A DNA stretch of 64,000 bases from a virus. The stretch is taken from the IMG/VR virus record IMGVR_UViG_3300025141_015211, positions 1 to 64,000 of that record; one strand, given 5' to 3'. Below the pieces are notes generated by a model that saw only the letters and a program-made list of their open reading frames with translations, was not told the DNA's origin and searched no databases. Within the stretch, counting starts at the first letter, position 1; every line of letters begins with the position of its first letter. The translations under genes were made by a program, and so were the position numbers. Shown one piece after another: positions 23,921 through 31,312 of the stretch.

Positions 23921-24246
23921 AGTTTGCAAGCCTTATGCTGTTGATGTTGACAACAGGTTGCTACTCAAAACTAAACCTCGCAGGTAAGAATCTAGAAGTA
24001 TCAGGTAGCACATGTGTTGACGGCCTCATAGTCAACATTGATGCGGCAGGATGTGAATCACTATACTTCGGTAATCTACCTGATGAGAGAATATTAAAGG
24101 TTGCATGTAAATATTCTCCTGTCGACAATCTGTGGACACGGGCTGAGTACTATGCTATTCCATTCAAACACACGCTCATCAATCCTACATGGCAGCTCCT
24201 GTGTGAAGATGAATATATGAAAGTCTATAGAGTCTGTTGTAAGTAA
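23917..24246 (+). CDS. small lipoprotein, 109 aa, paralogue of 37367-37708
   Basis: A signal peptide with lipobox LTTGC places the acylated cysteine at residue 15. The mature part begins YSKLNLAGKNLEVSGSTC and has six further cysteines, ideal for disulfides in the periplasm. The same start (AGKNxE, C, V(N)xxxxGC) recurs in 37367-37708. Small phage lipoproteins often block superinfection; here that is inference. Overlaps the preceding gene by 4 nt. Confidence 0.75.
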   Translation: MKFASLMLLMLTTGCYSKLNLAGKNLEVSGSTCVDGLIVNIDAAGCESLYFGNLPDERILKVACKYSPVDNLWTRAEYYAIPFKHTLINPTWQLLCEDEYMKVYRVCCK

Positions 24247-24251
24247 GTTAC

Positions 24252-24280
24252 GTGTAAAACACAAAGAGACATATTATAAT
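24252..24280 (+). promoter_or_regulatory. predicted tRNA promoter, GTGTAA / 17 nt / TATAAT
   Basis: GTGTAA 24252-24257, 17-nt spacer, TATAAT 24275-24280. The tRNA-Arg starts eight bases after the -10, which leaves a 5' leader of zero to about two bases. Confidence 0.7.
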
Positions 24281-24288
24281 ATTCTCAT

Positions 24289-24365
<77 letters not shown>

Positions 24366-24390
24366 TTTCAAAATGGAAATTAGTTAGCCA

Positions 24391-24681
24391 ATGAGTGACT
24401 ATGAATTTTATGAAGTTGCAAAATTGTGGCTTCCAGATGAAAGTAAGGGTGTTGTTAAAATTGTATCTTTTGCAAATGAGGGTGGCTATGCAACACTTCA
24501 CTTTGACGATGAGTATGTTTTACATATCTCAAAAGAAACGCTATTGAATTTAAAATCCCTGATTAACGAGACAGTAGACGCTTTAGAAGGTTTCGAAAAG
24601 TTTAACAACTTTACATCAAAGTCTTGCACAAAAGAAAACCCTGATAATGTTTTAGAATTTAAAAGAAAAGATGATGATTAA
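24391..24681 (+). CDS. hypothetical protein, 96 aa
   Basis: MSDYEFYEVAKLWLPDESKG, then GVVKIVSFAN and YATLHFDDEYVLHIS, strands resembling the small barrel family without GDLV, followed by a helical acidic tail. Overlaps the next gene by 11 nt. Confidence 0.6.
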   Translation: MSDYEFYEVAKLWLPDESKGVVKIVSFANEGGYATLHFDDEYVLHISKETLLNLKSLINETVDALEGFEKFNNFTSKSCTKENPDNVLEFKRKDDD

Positions 24682-24985
24682 AATTATAATACTTCTCATA
24701 TTTAGCATGACGCAAGCATCTTACGCACAAGAAGAGACGTGTGTTGTGGGTCAATCATACGTACCTCCTGCAACTACAAAACACCCACATATTATAAAAA
24801 CTCAGTCAGTTGATGTTGTCTTATGGTCTAGTGTTGTCCATTCATTAGAAATATCACCCTGGACTTTAGTATGCAAAAAAATGTGTTTTAATACTAGTGA
24901 AATAAAAACAAACAAGAAGTCTAAAGAAGTTATCATTAATAATCACAAGGACATAAAAATTCAGTGGGAAAACATCTGTAACTAA
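24671..24985 (+). CDS. small secreted protein, 104 aa
   Basis: Cleavable-type signal peptide (MMIKIIILLIFSMTQASYA followed by QEE). The mature part has four cysteines and beta-prone segments (SVDVVLWSSVVHSLEISPW). Likely periplasmic or released. Unknown function. Its last codons overlap a weak promoter candidate for the next gene. Confidence 0.65.
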   Translation: MMIKIIILLIFSMTQASYAQEETCVVGQSYVPPATTKHPHIIKTQSVDVVLWSSVVHSLEISPWTLVCKKMCFNTSEIKTNKKSKEVIINNHKDIKIQWENICN

Positions 24986-25004
24986 AAAGAAACTAATCTA
25001 TTTT
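24976..25004 (+). promoter_or_regulatory. weak promoter candidate, CTGTAA / 17 nt / TATTTT
   Basis: CTGTAA 24976-24981 and TATTTT 24999-25004 with the same 17-nt spacing as stronger examples. The -10 is poor. The leader to GTG 25025 would be about 14 bases. Confidence 0.3.
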
Positions 25005-25024
25005 TAAGAACACATATTTATTAT

Positions 25025-25234
25025 GTGTCAAAAACTGAAGAAAATCTTAAGATAGGTGATTTAGTTGAGAATGTCACCGATGGGTGCCAACGCGGTATTG
25101 TCTTAAAAAAACGATTCTCTCCACAAGATGTACGCGGTCAAAAGTATAATATTCTTACTTATGACATTCTATTTGATGATGGTGATATAAGAAATCTCAA
25201 GCCTACTACACTTCGCATAGTTCAGAAATTGTAG
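25025..25234 (+). CDS. small SH3-like GDLV protein, 69 aa
   Basis: GTG start. MSKTEENLKIGDLVENVTDG, then RGIVLKKRFS, YDILFDDGD and LKPTTLRIVQKL. The YDILFDDGDIRNL strand closely matches WYDILFNGDIKTA in 14015-14230, so these two are the nearest pair in the family. Confidence 0.7.
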   Translation: MSKTEENLKIGDLVENVTDGCQRGIVLKKRFSPQDVRGQKYNILTYDILFDDGDIRNLKPTTLRIVQKL

Positions 25235-25252
25235 CGAATTTATAATTTCTTT

Positions 25253-25282
25253 TTGTAATTTGATCTATCTGTACCGTATAAT
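25253..25282 (+). promoter_or_regulatory. predicted promoter, TTGTAA / 18 nt / TATAAT
   Basis: TTGTAA 25253-25258, 18-nt spacer, TATAAT 25277-25282. It stands 32 nt before ATG 25315, whose leader contains AAAGGAG. Confidence 0.55.
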
Positions 25283-25314
25283 ATTGTCATGACAGTGTTA
25301 TTAAAGGAGAAGGC

Positions 25315-25551
25315 ATGTCTAATAAAGAAGTTGTTAAAGAGCTAGTAGAAAAATTACTGACAATTGAAAATGAAATTAGTCTACTACAAGAAGATAGAAA
25401 AGTCACACTTAGTGATTACAAAGATAGATTAGATATCAAGGCTTTTAGAGCAGCGCTACGTATTGCAAAAATTAAGTCGAAGCTTGGTACTTCTGAAGAT
25501 GCGCTTGATAATATTTTAGATGTTGTTGAGGATCGCCTCACAGTAATTTAG
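25315..25551 (+). CDS. small coiled-coil protein, 78 aa
   Basis: Almost entirely helical with heptad-like spacing (VVKELVEKLLTIENEISLLQ; ALRIAKIKSKLG). Strong AAAGGAG before the ATG and a predicted promoter. Probably an oligomeric small regulator or structural peptide; unknown. Confidence 0.65.
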   Translation: MSNKEVVKELVEKLLTIENEISLLQEDRKVTLSDYKDRLDIKAFRAALRIAKIKSKLGTSEDALDNILDVVEDRLTVI

Positions 25552-25578
25552 TGGGTCATTAGTCTGTGTGAGTGATGT

Positions 25579-25902
25579 ATGAATAAAGATATTATCTGGA
25601 AAGCCCAGCTGGCTGCTCTTCGAGAAATGGAAGTAAATATTAAATCACTCATTAAGGCTGCGCAAGAAGCAGAAAGACGTATTAAAAATGACGGACTAAA
25701 TAACAACTATAGTGCCAATCATGATTGTTACGATTATGCAGCAAAAGTTTGGAAACAGAGCTTAAGACTTTCAGAACTTAAAAAGCTTGAATACGATGTT
25801 ACAGGTAAAGACCCGTGGGGGATGCCTAAAAAAGATAAACATCAAGTAAAGTCAAAACCCGCGGCACAAAATAAAAAAAAGAAAAAGTCTAAGAAGAAGT
25901 AA
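25579..25902 (+). CDS. helical protein with poly-lysine tail, 107 aa
   Basis: Helical N-terminal two thirds (WKAQLAALREMEVNIKSLIK), then a tail of more than 15 mostly Lys residues. Such tails suggest binding to nucleic acid. The poly-Lys tail resembles the ends of 6081-6506 and the start of 25999-26292. Confidence 0.65.
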   Translation: MNKDIIWKAQLAALREMEVNIKSLIKAAQEAERRIKNDGLNNNYSANHDCYDYAAKVWKQSLRLSELKKLEYDVTGKDPWGMPKKDKHQVKSKPAAQNKKKKKSKKK

Positions 25903-25912
25903 TTGCATAAAA

Positions 25913-25996
25913 ATGATTTTATTTATTGAAGGGTTTATAGCTGGATTCATGGTTTGCATAATGTTTGTAATAGCTGCTAATAATCAAAAGTTTTAA
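25913..25996 (+). CDS. 27-aa single-span membrane peptide
   Basis: ATG 25913 to TAA 25994-25996. One hydrophobic helix (MILFIEGFIAGFMVCIMFVI) followed by AANNQKF. It fills the gap between two real genes and ends two bases before the next ATG. Short, so uncertain. Confidence 0.4.
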   Translation: MILFIEGFIAGFMVCIMFVIAANNQKF

Positions 25997-25998
25997 TT

Positions 25999-26292
25999 AT
26001 GCCTAGAAAAAAAAAGAAAAACTCGACACGAAAAAACAAGGAAACAGTAAGACCCACCAAGGTGATCATCACAGAGTGGGAAGACTGGAAATCAGGTGAT
26101 CTTGCTTGGGGTAAAACATTTGCACTGAATAAAAGCATTTATGGAGAAATTATAGAGTTTCATCCTAATGATAATCATGGCCCAGCTGTAACACTCTTAG
26201 ATGCTAACCAGGGTGGTTATATAACAATTTTAGCAAGCACATTAAGTGACAAAGACCCTAAGAAAATTAGAATAAGAAGAAATAAAAAGTAG
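25999..26292 (+). CDS. SH3-like protein with basic N-terminus, 97 aa
   Basis: Lys/Arg/Thr-rich leader (about 20 residues), then WKSGDLAWGKTFALNKS, YGEIIEFHPND, PAVTLLDANQ and GYITILASTL, the barrel order of the family, ending in a basic tail. Confidence 0.65.
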   Translation: MPRKKKKNSTRKNKETVRPTKVIITEWEDWKSGDLAWGKTFALNKSIYGEIIEFHPNDNHGPAVTLLDANQGGYITILASTLSDKDPKKIRIRRNKK

Positions 26293-26295
26293 TAA

Positions 26296-26547
26296 ATGGA
26301 CAATTCAAACGTACTCCTCAAAGATCTCATACATGTAAAAAAAGGTGATATTGTTTTGATTACAGATCCTGAACATGAGCTAGCAGGCTTTCCAGGGGTA
26401 ATTAAAAAAATTATCCCAAAGAATACAAGAGCAATTGTTAAGATTTCAACAAATAAAAAAACAGTATGGATAAGTCAATCTTACCTAATTAAAATCACAA
26501 AAAAGCAACAAGAAGTATTTGTAGATCTTCTAAAGGAGTCATCATGA
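26296..26547 (+). CDS. SH3-like GDIV protein, 83 aa
   Basis: VKKGDIVLITDPEHELAG, then PGVIKKIIPKN, RAIVKISTNKKTVWIS and YLIKI. This is close to KOW/SH3-type motifs in spacing. Follows the preceding paralogue by 3 nt. Confidence 0.7.
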   Translation: MDNSNVLLKDLIHVKKGDIVLITDPEHELAGFPGVIKKIIPKNTRAIVKISTNKKTVWISQSYLIKITKKQQEVFVDLLKESS

Positions 26548-26550
26548 CAG

Positions 26551-26907
26551 GTGTACTATCGAGCTAGATCATTAGCATTAAGTAATGGTCGCACTTATCA
26601 CATAGCTGCCATCCTTAAAAGAAACGGCAGGATCGTAAAGATTGGTGAGAACACAGATAAAACCCACCCGAGATTTAAGCGTCAATATGAAGACGGAACT
26701 TGGGCTTCACACATGCATGCTGAGATGAATGTTCTTAGATTTGCAAAACCAGGGGACGAAATTGAAGTTATGCGATTTGCAAAGTGCAGTCATGCGCTTA
26801 CAATGGCTAAACCTTGTGAGCTTTGTATGAAGGCAATGAGTGATGCTGGAATTAAAAGAGTAAAGTACACTAACTGGATTGGTGAATGGGAAACAATCAA
26901 GATATAA
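26551..26907 (+). CDS. cytidine/deoxycytidylate deaminase-like protein, 118 aa
   Basis: GTG start. Zinc motif HAEMNVLRF and PCELCMKAM, the H-A-E...P-C-x-x-C signature of the cytidine deaminase superfamily, with a flanking KRVKYTNWIGEWE. It is shorter than the dCMP deaminase at 57098 and lacks its N-terminal block, so the substrate (free base, nucleoside, nucleotide or nucleic acid) is not determined. Overlaps the next gene by 22 nt. Confidence 0.75.
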   Translation: MYYRARSLALSNGRTYHIAAILKRNGRIVKIGENTDKTHPRFKRQYEDGTWASHMHAEMNVLRFAKPGDEIEVMRFAKCSHALTMAKPCELCMKAMSDAGIKRVKYTNWIGEWETIKI

Positions 26908-27182
26908 AAAAGTCAAACAAATGGTTCCTTTATGTAGTTGAGTGTGCTGATAACACACTTTATACGGGTATTACGACAGATACTAGTAGGCGATTATACG
27001 AACACAACTGTTCAAAGAAGGGTGCGAAATATACTCGTAGTCGAAGACCTGTCACACTTATCTACACAGAAAGTTTTAAAAATAGGTCAACTGCATCTAA
27101 AGCTGAAGCAGCATTTAAAAAACTTACAAGACACTCAAAGTTAAGACATGTGCAAAACAAGACTAAGCATTGCGATGACTAG
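26886..27182 (+). CDS. GIY-YIG domain protein (YhbQ/UPF0213-like), 98 aa
   Basis: Contains FLYVVECADNTLYTGITTD (GIY-YIG core in the LYV-YTG form), SRRLYEHN with the conserved Arg, and AEAAFKKLTR with the conserved Glu. This is the short stand-alone GIY-YIG family. Possible DNA nuclease; no homing partner or intron is seen. Confidence 0.82.
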   Translation: MGNNQDIKKSNKWFLYVVECADNTLYTGITTDTSRRLYEHNCSKKGAKYTRSRRPVTLIYTESFKNRSTASKAEAAFKKLTRHSKLRHVQNKTKHCDD

Positions 27183-27548
27183 CCCAAGTATAGACAAGAG
27201 TTTAGCATTTTCAGCTTCAGAATAACATCGATTAATGCTGTTGTTTAATTGTTTTAATTTATCAACACTTATTCTAATTCTATTCATAACTACACTCCTA
27301 AAAGAAAGGGGGTCAAGACAGATTCCGGCGCGCGACTTTGCGGTTTCATATCTTGACTCACGCCACCCCTACGACGACCCCTCCGAGGTCCGGCGTATTT
27401 TTTACCAGGTACAGGCTTCAATCATGAGGGTTACACCTCACTAGTCGACGGCGGTCAACACGAAATTTATTTTTGTAAAAGACCTACAATTAAGTATGTA
27501 AAGAAAATTATAAACATCAAACATTTTTATATTGATATGTAAAGATGT
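27183..27548 (+). ncRNA. non-coding stretch with GC-rich, structure-prone patch (27308-27460)
   Basis: This 366-base gap holds no convincing gene; a 69-codon frame at 27235-27444 has a hydrophobic start but no ribosome-binding site. The patch 27308-27460 is clearly richer in G/C than its surroundings. It contains GTCAAGA (27312-27318) complementary to TCTTGAC (27351-27357), and TGAGG/CCTCA (27425-27440) as a hairpin. A structured RNA is the best guess. GGCG (27327-27330) can also pair with CGCC (27361-27364). No family recognised. Confidence 0.35.
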
Positions 27549-28130
27549 ATGTTTTTTCTTTCATTAGTTCTAAGTACAACACTAGTTGCTTCTGATTATC
27601 CTGAAAGCAACAGGTCGTCTGTAAGATACGTACATCCTTCTTACTTTGAAGTTAAAGAAGATAATGCTGAAAAATTTGCAAATTGGAAATCAAAGCCCGA
27701 TGTTAAAGTATGCAATCACGCACCTGTTACAATAGCTCAAGTTGAAAAAGCACTGTCATGGTGGGAAGACTTAGGGTATAAGTTTGGTTATATCTACAAA
27801 TCAAGTTGTGTTGAAAACGCACACTATGGAAATATAGTAATCAGCCTCGCAGGACAAGACTTTAAATTTGACAAAAGTTATGGATCAACAAGCATGCACT
27901 ATGATACTGAGACACGTCAAGCACATTGGGCACAAATATTTCTGCCAGAGAAAGTTAGAGAGCGTGTACTAGAACATGAAATAGGGCATGCACTAGGTTG
28001 GCATCATTCTGCACAGAAGGGGCACATACTTTACCCTAGCTGGCAACTTGGCGGATGGAATAGTGATGGACTTAAAGTCCCGACATTGAATCTTAATCGT
28101 TCAAAATCTTCTTCAAAAAATCCTTTGTGA
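27549..28130 (+). CDS. secreted matrixin-like zinc metalloprotease, 193 aa
   Basis: Signal peptide MFFLSLVLSTTLVA. The active site is HEIGHALGWHH: H143, E144, H147, G150 and H153 follow HExxHxxGxxH. The expected Met-turn position reads HILYPSW, with Leu where Met is usual, an unusual but not unique change. About 190 residues fits a bare matrixin catalytic domain without a pro-domain hallmark. Likely degrades envelope, periplasmic or external proteins. It converges with the gene 28093-28320 (38-nt overlap). Confidence 0.8.
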   Translation: MFFLSLVLSTTLVASDYPESNRSSVRYVHPSYFEVKEDNAEKFANWKSKPDVKVCNHAPVTIAQVEKALSWWEDLGYKFGYIYKSSCVENAHYGNIVISLAGQDFKFDKSYGSTSMHYDTETRQAHWAQIFLPEKVRERVLEHEIGHALGWHHSAQKGHILYPSWQLGGWNSDGLKVPTLNLNRSKSSSKNPL

Positions 28131-28320
28131 TATCTCTTTCAGAAAGATTTTCAGCAGGTGGATCAACGTCAACACACTCCCAATCTTCTTCATTTTCATC
28201 TACTTCTTCTTCAGTAGACTTTATTCTTTCATCAACCTTATCTTCAAGCACTCTTCTATACTGCTCTCTCATTAACTCACGTAGAAAGTCTTGAGTTATA
28301 TTTCTTTCGTCCTGTGACAT
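28093..28320 (-). CDS. small acidic helical protein with tag-like ends, 75 aa
   Basis: MSQDERNITQDFLRELMREQ at the start and ERDITKDFLKKILND at the end: two related blocks (DxxITxDFLxxxx), reminiscent of the LRxxIxE tags. Between them is an acidic linker. Unknown function; possibly an assembly or targeting adaptor. Confidence 0.6.
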   Translation of the reverse strand: MSQDERNITQDFLRELMREQYRRVLEDKVDERIKSTEEEVDENEEDWECVDVDPPAENLSERDITKDFLKKILND

Positions 28321-28347
28321 ATTAAAGCCCTCAATAGTAATTATCTA

Positions 28348-28593
28348 CTACAGGTCAAGATATCCTTCAGGTACTTTTAAAACTATTACTCTGTATCCAT
28401 GCATACTTGTTTTAAACCTCTCAACAATCTTCTGACCGTCTTCGTGATGTTCAATTGCAATTTGAATATGTGTGCCACCGTCGTCAGAAGCAAACGTCAC
28501 ATCAAACGGGCCGTCAGTTAGATCAACAACATCAGCAATCACAAGATTTAAAATGTCTTTTTTCATTAGATCAGAATCTTCAGATTTTGTCAT
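28348..28593 (-). CDS. hypothetical protein, 81 aa
   Basis: Alpha/beta sequence with FDVTFASDDGGTHIQIAIEHH and GYRVIVLKVPEGYL. One base-pair gap with the upstream gene, so co-translated. No recognised domain. Confidence 0.6.
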   Translation of the reverse strand: MTKSEDSDLMKKDILNLVIADVVDLTDGPFDVTFASDDGGTHIQIAIEHHEDGQKIVERFKTSMHGYRVIVLKVPEGYLDL

Positions 28594-28863
28594 TTAATCT
28601 GCACCAAATAAATCATCTAGATCTTCATAATCTACATTATTCGTTGACCTCTTTTGAGGATTCACTTCTTGCAATAGATTCATTAAAGAGTTTACGTCAC
28701 TCCCAAAGGGAGGCTTGATAAACGGAAACACTGCGTGTGCAAGTTGTGAAGAACATGCTATACTTAAACGAGCGCTAAGTCTAGATGCAACACAAAAATG
28801 TTGCCAATATGTTTCACCTATAGATCGCGGATGCTCTGTAAAAAGATTAAGTAGCCATTTCAT
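28594..28863 (-). CDS. DUF6356-like membrane-associated protein, 89 aa
   Basis: ATG 28863, overlapping the previous stop (ATGA), is preferred over TTG 28893. MKWLLNLFTEHPRSIGETYW is followed by QHFCVASRLSARLSIAC and SQLAHAVFPFI. The EHP..IGETYWQH...A.R....L....HA..PF pattern matches small proteins annotated as DUF6356, as far as I recall. One or two hydrophobic helices. Function unknown. Confidence 0.6.
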   Translation of the reverse strand: MKWLLNLFTEHPRSIGETYWQHFCVASRLSARLSIACSSQLAHAVFPFIKPPFGSDVNSLMNLLQEVNPQKRSTNNVDYEDLDDLFGAD

Positions 28864-29105
28864 TTTTTTACCATCTTCATTGATTTTAACCAATCAGCAA
28901 TCTGTTTATTAACTGGTTCATCACTTGTAAAACTTTTACTGTCCCCTTCGGGCCAGCCTCCGTGTGACGTCTCTTTATCGAGCATTAAATTTTTTACTGT
29001 TCCTTCTTCATATGATTCATCTGGGTGGTAACCTGCATACTTTTCTGACAGAATGATTAACTCTTCTTTAATAATCTGTCTTAGTTGTCTGCGTGTGATT
29101 TTCAT
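28860..29105 (-). CDS. tagged protein, 81 aa
   Basis: Perfect tag MKITRRQLRQIIKEELI. The body (about 60 residues) is polar and acidic with GYHPDESYEEG. Starts on the base after the preceding tagged gene ends. Confidence 0.7.
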   Translation of the reverse strand: MKITRRQLRQIIKEELIILSEKYAGYHPDESYEEGTVKNLMLDKETSHGGWPEGDSKSFTSDEPVNKQIADWLKSMKMVKK

Positions 29106-29885
29106 CTAAATATCCTTCCGCGCAAGTCTAAATTCTTTCCCATTCAAGTCTGCAACAAGATGACTTTCTCTATTGTTAGTTGAAGGTAATATGTCAAAGA
29201 TTTCAACTTCCCCTTCTGTTGAGGGTAGTATGTATGGAAGTTCGTCTCCTCTTACTTTAAACTTTGTCCCGTCAGTTGTATCAACAAGAAAGAAAACTGC
29301 GGAGTCGTAATCTGCTACTTCGTCGTCTCTCCATTTCGTTATTTGCGACGTGACAATATAGCGAGTCTGTCCTTTCCCTTTGGGACCTGTATATTCTTTT
29401 TTATTTGAAGGCGACTTTGTACTCTGAGAAATTTTATTCACTAACTCTTCAACGTTTGAAAACATATCACCGATAGCTAGTGCATCAAATCCACCCTCAC
29501 CAAACACAGAGTCAAACGCACCTCTCTGAACGTTGACTGCGCTAATGAAGCTAATATCATCGAGTACTTGATCAACATCTTCTCCTGGAATTCCACTGGT
29601 AATCAGGTCATCTCTGAACGTTTGAGCCTCCCAGTCAAGGGACGCTGATTCTTCATCTTTTCTACTAACTTTCCATTCACCGCTGCTAAGGCCGTCGCTA
29701 ATTTCATCCATACCATCATCTGATATTTCGATGTCGTCATTCTGAACAATTTGTGACAAACCATTCATTATTTGAGTATGAACTTCTGCTTCTAAACTTT
29801 TTAGATATTCGTCCTGCGGAGACTCAAGTAACAAGTTTATCTCTTCCTTTATAATCTGCCTTAGTTGCCTGCGTGTAATTTTCAT
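29106..29885 (-). CDS. tagged protein, 259 aa
   Basis: Perfect tag MKITRRQLRQIIKEEINL, identical in its first 15 residues to the next gene downstream although synonymous bases differ. The body has acidic helices and, at the C-terminus, SH3-like strands (TRYIVTSQITKWRDDE, TDGTKFKVRGDELPYI, REFRLARKDI). Probably a virion internal protein with a barrel domain. Confidence 0.7.
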   Translation of the reverse strand: MKITRRQLRQIIKEEINLLLESPQDEYLKSLEAEVHTQIMNGLSQIVQNDDIEISDDGMDEISDGLSSGEWKVSRKDEESASLDWEAQTFRDDLITSGIPGEDVDQVLDDISFISAVNVQRGAFDSVFGEGGFDALAIGDMFSNVEELVNKISQSTKSPSNKKEYTGPKGKGQTRYIVTSQITKWRDDEVADYDSAVFFLVDTTDGTKFKVRGDELPYILPSTEGEVEIFDILPSTNNRESHLVADLNGKEFRLARKDI

Positions 29886-29918
29886 ATACCTGACCTTTTA
29901 TGAAATAACAGTTTCTTG

Positions 29919-30464
29919 TTACTCGTCTATTACGTGATAAAGATCAAACGATACTTCAGGATGATCAGCTTCCAATGTTTCAACTGCTTCGATATTTTTC
30001 TTAGCATCATCGTAATAGTAAATATGATTGAAATTATGCTTATCAATTAGATTTTTTATATAACTTGATTTTGCAAAAGGATCACTTGTGCCCACAGCTA
30101 CAACACTAGGAGACCGGCCCTTGAGATTTGCTTTGAGAAAAGCAGCAACAGGCTTAGCAGCTGCTCTTGCTGTTAATATTATCACAACTGCTCTACTATT
30201 TGACAGTGCTTCTTGTAGAAGTGTAAAATATTTTGTCTTAAGTGCTATATCGTCAGGAACAGACTCAAAATCAGCAAAGTTTAATTGAATCTTTCCTGTT
30301 GTTGGCAACTTAAAAGAAGCGTACTCATCTGATGTCTTTATGTAAGTTTTAACCTTGCCGCTCGGCAATGTATGCGTAATCTTTACTCTGAGTTCTGAAC
30401 TAGCTGTATCGACAAGCGTGTCATCAAAGTCAAATACATATAATGCTTTTTCATCTTGTGTCAT
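29919..30464 (-). CDS. HAD-superfamily phosphatase-like protein, 181 aa
   Basis: Motif I DFDDTLVDT near the N-terminus, motif II ILTARA, and YYYDDAKKNIEAVE resembling motif IV. Related to small HAD proteins of phages such as the phosphatase half of polynucleotide kinase. Substrate not determined. No P-loop kinase domain present. Confidence 0.8.
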   Translation of the reverse strand: MTQDEKALYVFDFDDTLVDTASSELRVKITHTLPSGKVKTYIKTSDEYASFKLPTTGKIQLNFADFESVPDDIALKTKYFTLLQEALSNSRAVVIILTARAAAKPVAAFLKANLKGRSPSVVAVGTSDPFAKSSYIKNLIDKHNFNHIYYYDDAKKNIEAVETLEADHPEVSFDLYHVIDE

Positions 30465-30467
30465 TAC

Positions 30468-30953
30468 CTATAAGTATTTCTTAGAATGTCGATCTGCAAC
30501 AGAAGCAGAAGCCCAAGCGTAAGGTTTGATCTTACACTTAAATCCTGTACTTTTTGCATATGCAGTCAGCATATTGACAAATTTGCTTGTTTTGTTATTT
30601 TGTCCTGTGCCTATGTCCAAGTGTATCTCAAGATGAGCATCAGGAAATCTTTCAGCAATGTTTAACGAAACATCAATTGAGTCTTGCACTTCCTTTAAAA
30701 TTCTTACAAGAAGCTCAGTAAACTTTTTTCTAGACTTGTGAGTACGCTTAAAAAAGTATTTACCACCTTTTTGCCCACTCGCACCATGCAAACATATTGC
30801 AGTTGCAAAAACGCAATCATCACCCGTTACAAAACTATCTGTTCCCACAAATATTTTTCCATCATTTTGCACATGCGTTTTTATACATTTAACAATATGA
30901 AAAAAATCATGTGTATCACCATTACCAGATATCCATTTTATAACCTTAGTCAT
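30468..30953 (-). CDS. YkuK/DUF458-like RNase H-fold protein, 161 aa
   Basis: FVGTDSFVTGDDCVFATAIC, KGGKYFFKR, DAHLEIHLDIGT and a C-terminal KPYAWASASVADRHSK follow the DUF458 layout, an RNase H-like fold with a possible Asp/Glu site. The role in bacteria is poorly known (stress or sporulation-related RNA processing). Three bases after the HAD gene start, so linked. Confidence 0.7.
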   Translation of the reverse strand: MTKVIKWISGNGDTHDFFHIVKCIKTHVQNDGKIFVGTDSFVTGDDCVFATAICLHGASGQKGGKYFFKRTHKSRKKFTELLVRILKEVQDSIDVSLNIAERFPDAHLEIHLDIGTGQNNKTSKFVNMLTAYAKSTGFKCKIKPYAWASASVADRHSKKYL

Positions 30954-31273
30954 AAGTTATTCGCTATAACATACACAGCGCTTGAAACTGCAACAAAAAA
31001 GATTGCCCATGACGTGATTGCTATTGCAGCAGATTTTGTATCTTCTGCCTTCTCCATGAACGTCTTAATATCTGAAGATGTCACATCTAACTTTTCACAG
31101 ATTAACAGTATGTCATTATTCAATCTTATGTTTTCGTCTTCAAGCCTACGTATTGCTGCTTGATCAGATTGTAATTTTCTTGTTATACTATTAACTTCTT
31201 TTAATAAGTCTTTGACATCCTGATTAATTTTAGGATTTTTAATCTCTCCTAGTAAATTTTTAATCTTTTGCAT
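30950..31273 (-). CDS. coiled-coil protein with C-terminal membrane helix, 107 aa
   Basis: Long heptad-rich region (residues about 15-80: KDLLKEVNSITRKLQSDQAA and so on) and a terminal hydrophobic helix (AIAITSWAIFFVAVSSAVYVI). Overlaps the next gene by 4 nt. The topology resembles XhlA-type or tail-anchored proteins. Confidence 0.65.
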   Translation of the reverse strand: MQKIKNLLGEIKNPKINQDVKDLLKEVNSITRKLQSDQAAIRRLEDENIRLNNDILLICEKLDVTSSDIKTFMEKAEDTKSAAIAITSWAIFFVAVSSAVYVIANNL

Positions 31274-31312
31274 TTTTTCTCCAGATGCTGCTTATAATTC
31301 TAACACATAAAA

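Noticed and set aside
27235-27444. 69-codon plus-strand frame in the gap before the matrixin gene
   Set aside because: No ribosome-binding site, its composition jumps in the middle, and the second half coincides with a GC-rich structure-prone patch; an RNA explanation is preferred.
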